Positions 6,457 to 6,457 of a stretch of DNA of 6,457 nt are shown one piece after another. Under the pieces are notes generated by a model. That model ran no database searches. It saw only the letters and a list, made by a program, of their open reading frames with translations, and had not been told where the DNA came from. The number at the start of each line of letters is the position of its first letter. Position 1 is the stretch's first letter. Source of the stretch: Promethearchaeota archaeon (GTDB lineage: Archaea > Asgardarchaeota > Lokiarchaeia > Sigyniarchaeales > SOKP01). The stretch is taken from contig JAUWNA010000120.1 of the NCBI GenBank assembly GCA_030612905.1, forward strand, positions 1-6,457, read 5' to 3'. Position numbers and translations under genes: made by a program.

Positions 6457-6457
6457 G

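Noticed and set aside
1..6457. CRISPR array, tRNA/rRNA gene, insertion sequence or integration site
   Set aside because: No regularly spaced repeats, transposase motifs, terminal inverted repeats or RNA-gene signatures were seen; nearly all bases are accounted for by protein genes.

Overview
The window comes from an AT-rich prokaryote with an anaerobic, iron-sulfur-based metabolism. Short leaders, TATA-like AT boxes and oligo-T tracts after stop codons fit an archaeon, and an Asgard-type (Lokiarchaeia-like) lineage is one possibility. That placement is inference: an AT-rich anaerobic bacterium is not excluded, and there is no rRNA, tRNA or lineage marker here.

Layout. Positions 2-562 (+) hold the C-terminal part of a nitronate monooxygenase/FabK-type FMN enzyme, cut by the window edge and followed by an oligo-T tract. 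Positions 678-1283 (+) hold a small transglutaminase-like Cys/His protein with its own likely promoter. A short convergent gap follows (1284-1348). Everything from 1349 to the right edge is on the minus strand and reads as one operon, transcribed right to left: the C-terminal end of an unrecognised gene (6283-6456, open at the edge), a 383-residue BcrC/HgdB-type subunit (5135-6286), two tandem 429-residue paralogous BcrB/2-hydroxyacyl-CoA dehydratase D-type subunits (3799-5088 and 2469-3758), and an HdrD/GlcF-like protein with N-terminal ferredoxin-type clusters and a C-terminal CCG domain (1349-2377). No stretch over 300 bases lacks a gene.

Working model. The three minus-strand subunits belong to the benzoyl-CoA reductase / (R)-2-hydroxyacyl-CoA dehydratase superfamily. 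Each keeps the three cysteines expected to hold the active-site [4Fe-4S] cluster. Their lengths, about 383 plus about 430, resemble a BcrC plus BcrB pairing. The two long subunits are about 69% identical over 429 ungapped positions, so the locus may build two alternative heterodimers sharing one short subunit, or a three-subunit complex. Known class I systems need an ATP-dependent activator (HgdC, BcrA/D). None is visible here, and the last gene instead encodes a dedicated Fe-S electron carrier. That combination, plus an extra cysteine cluster in the long subunits and a near-identical DNA tract shared by the two paralogues, is the most interesting part of the window.
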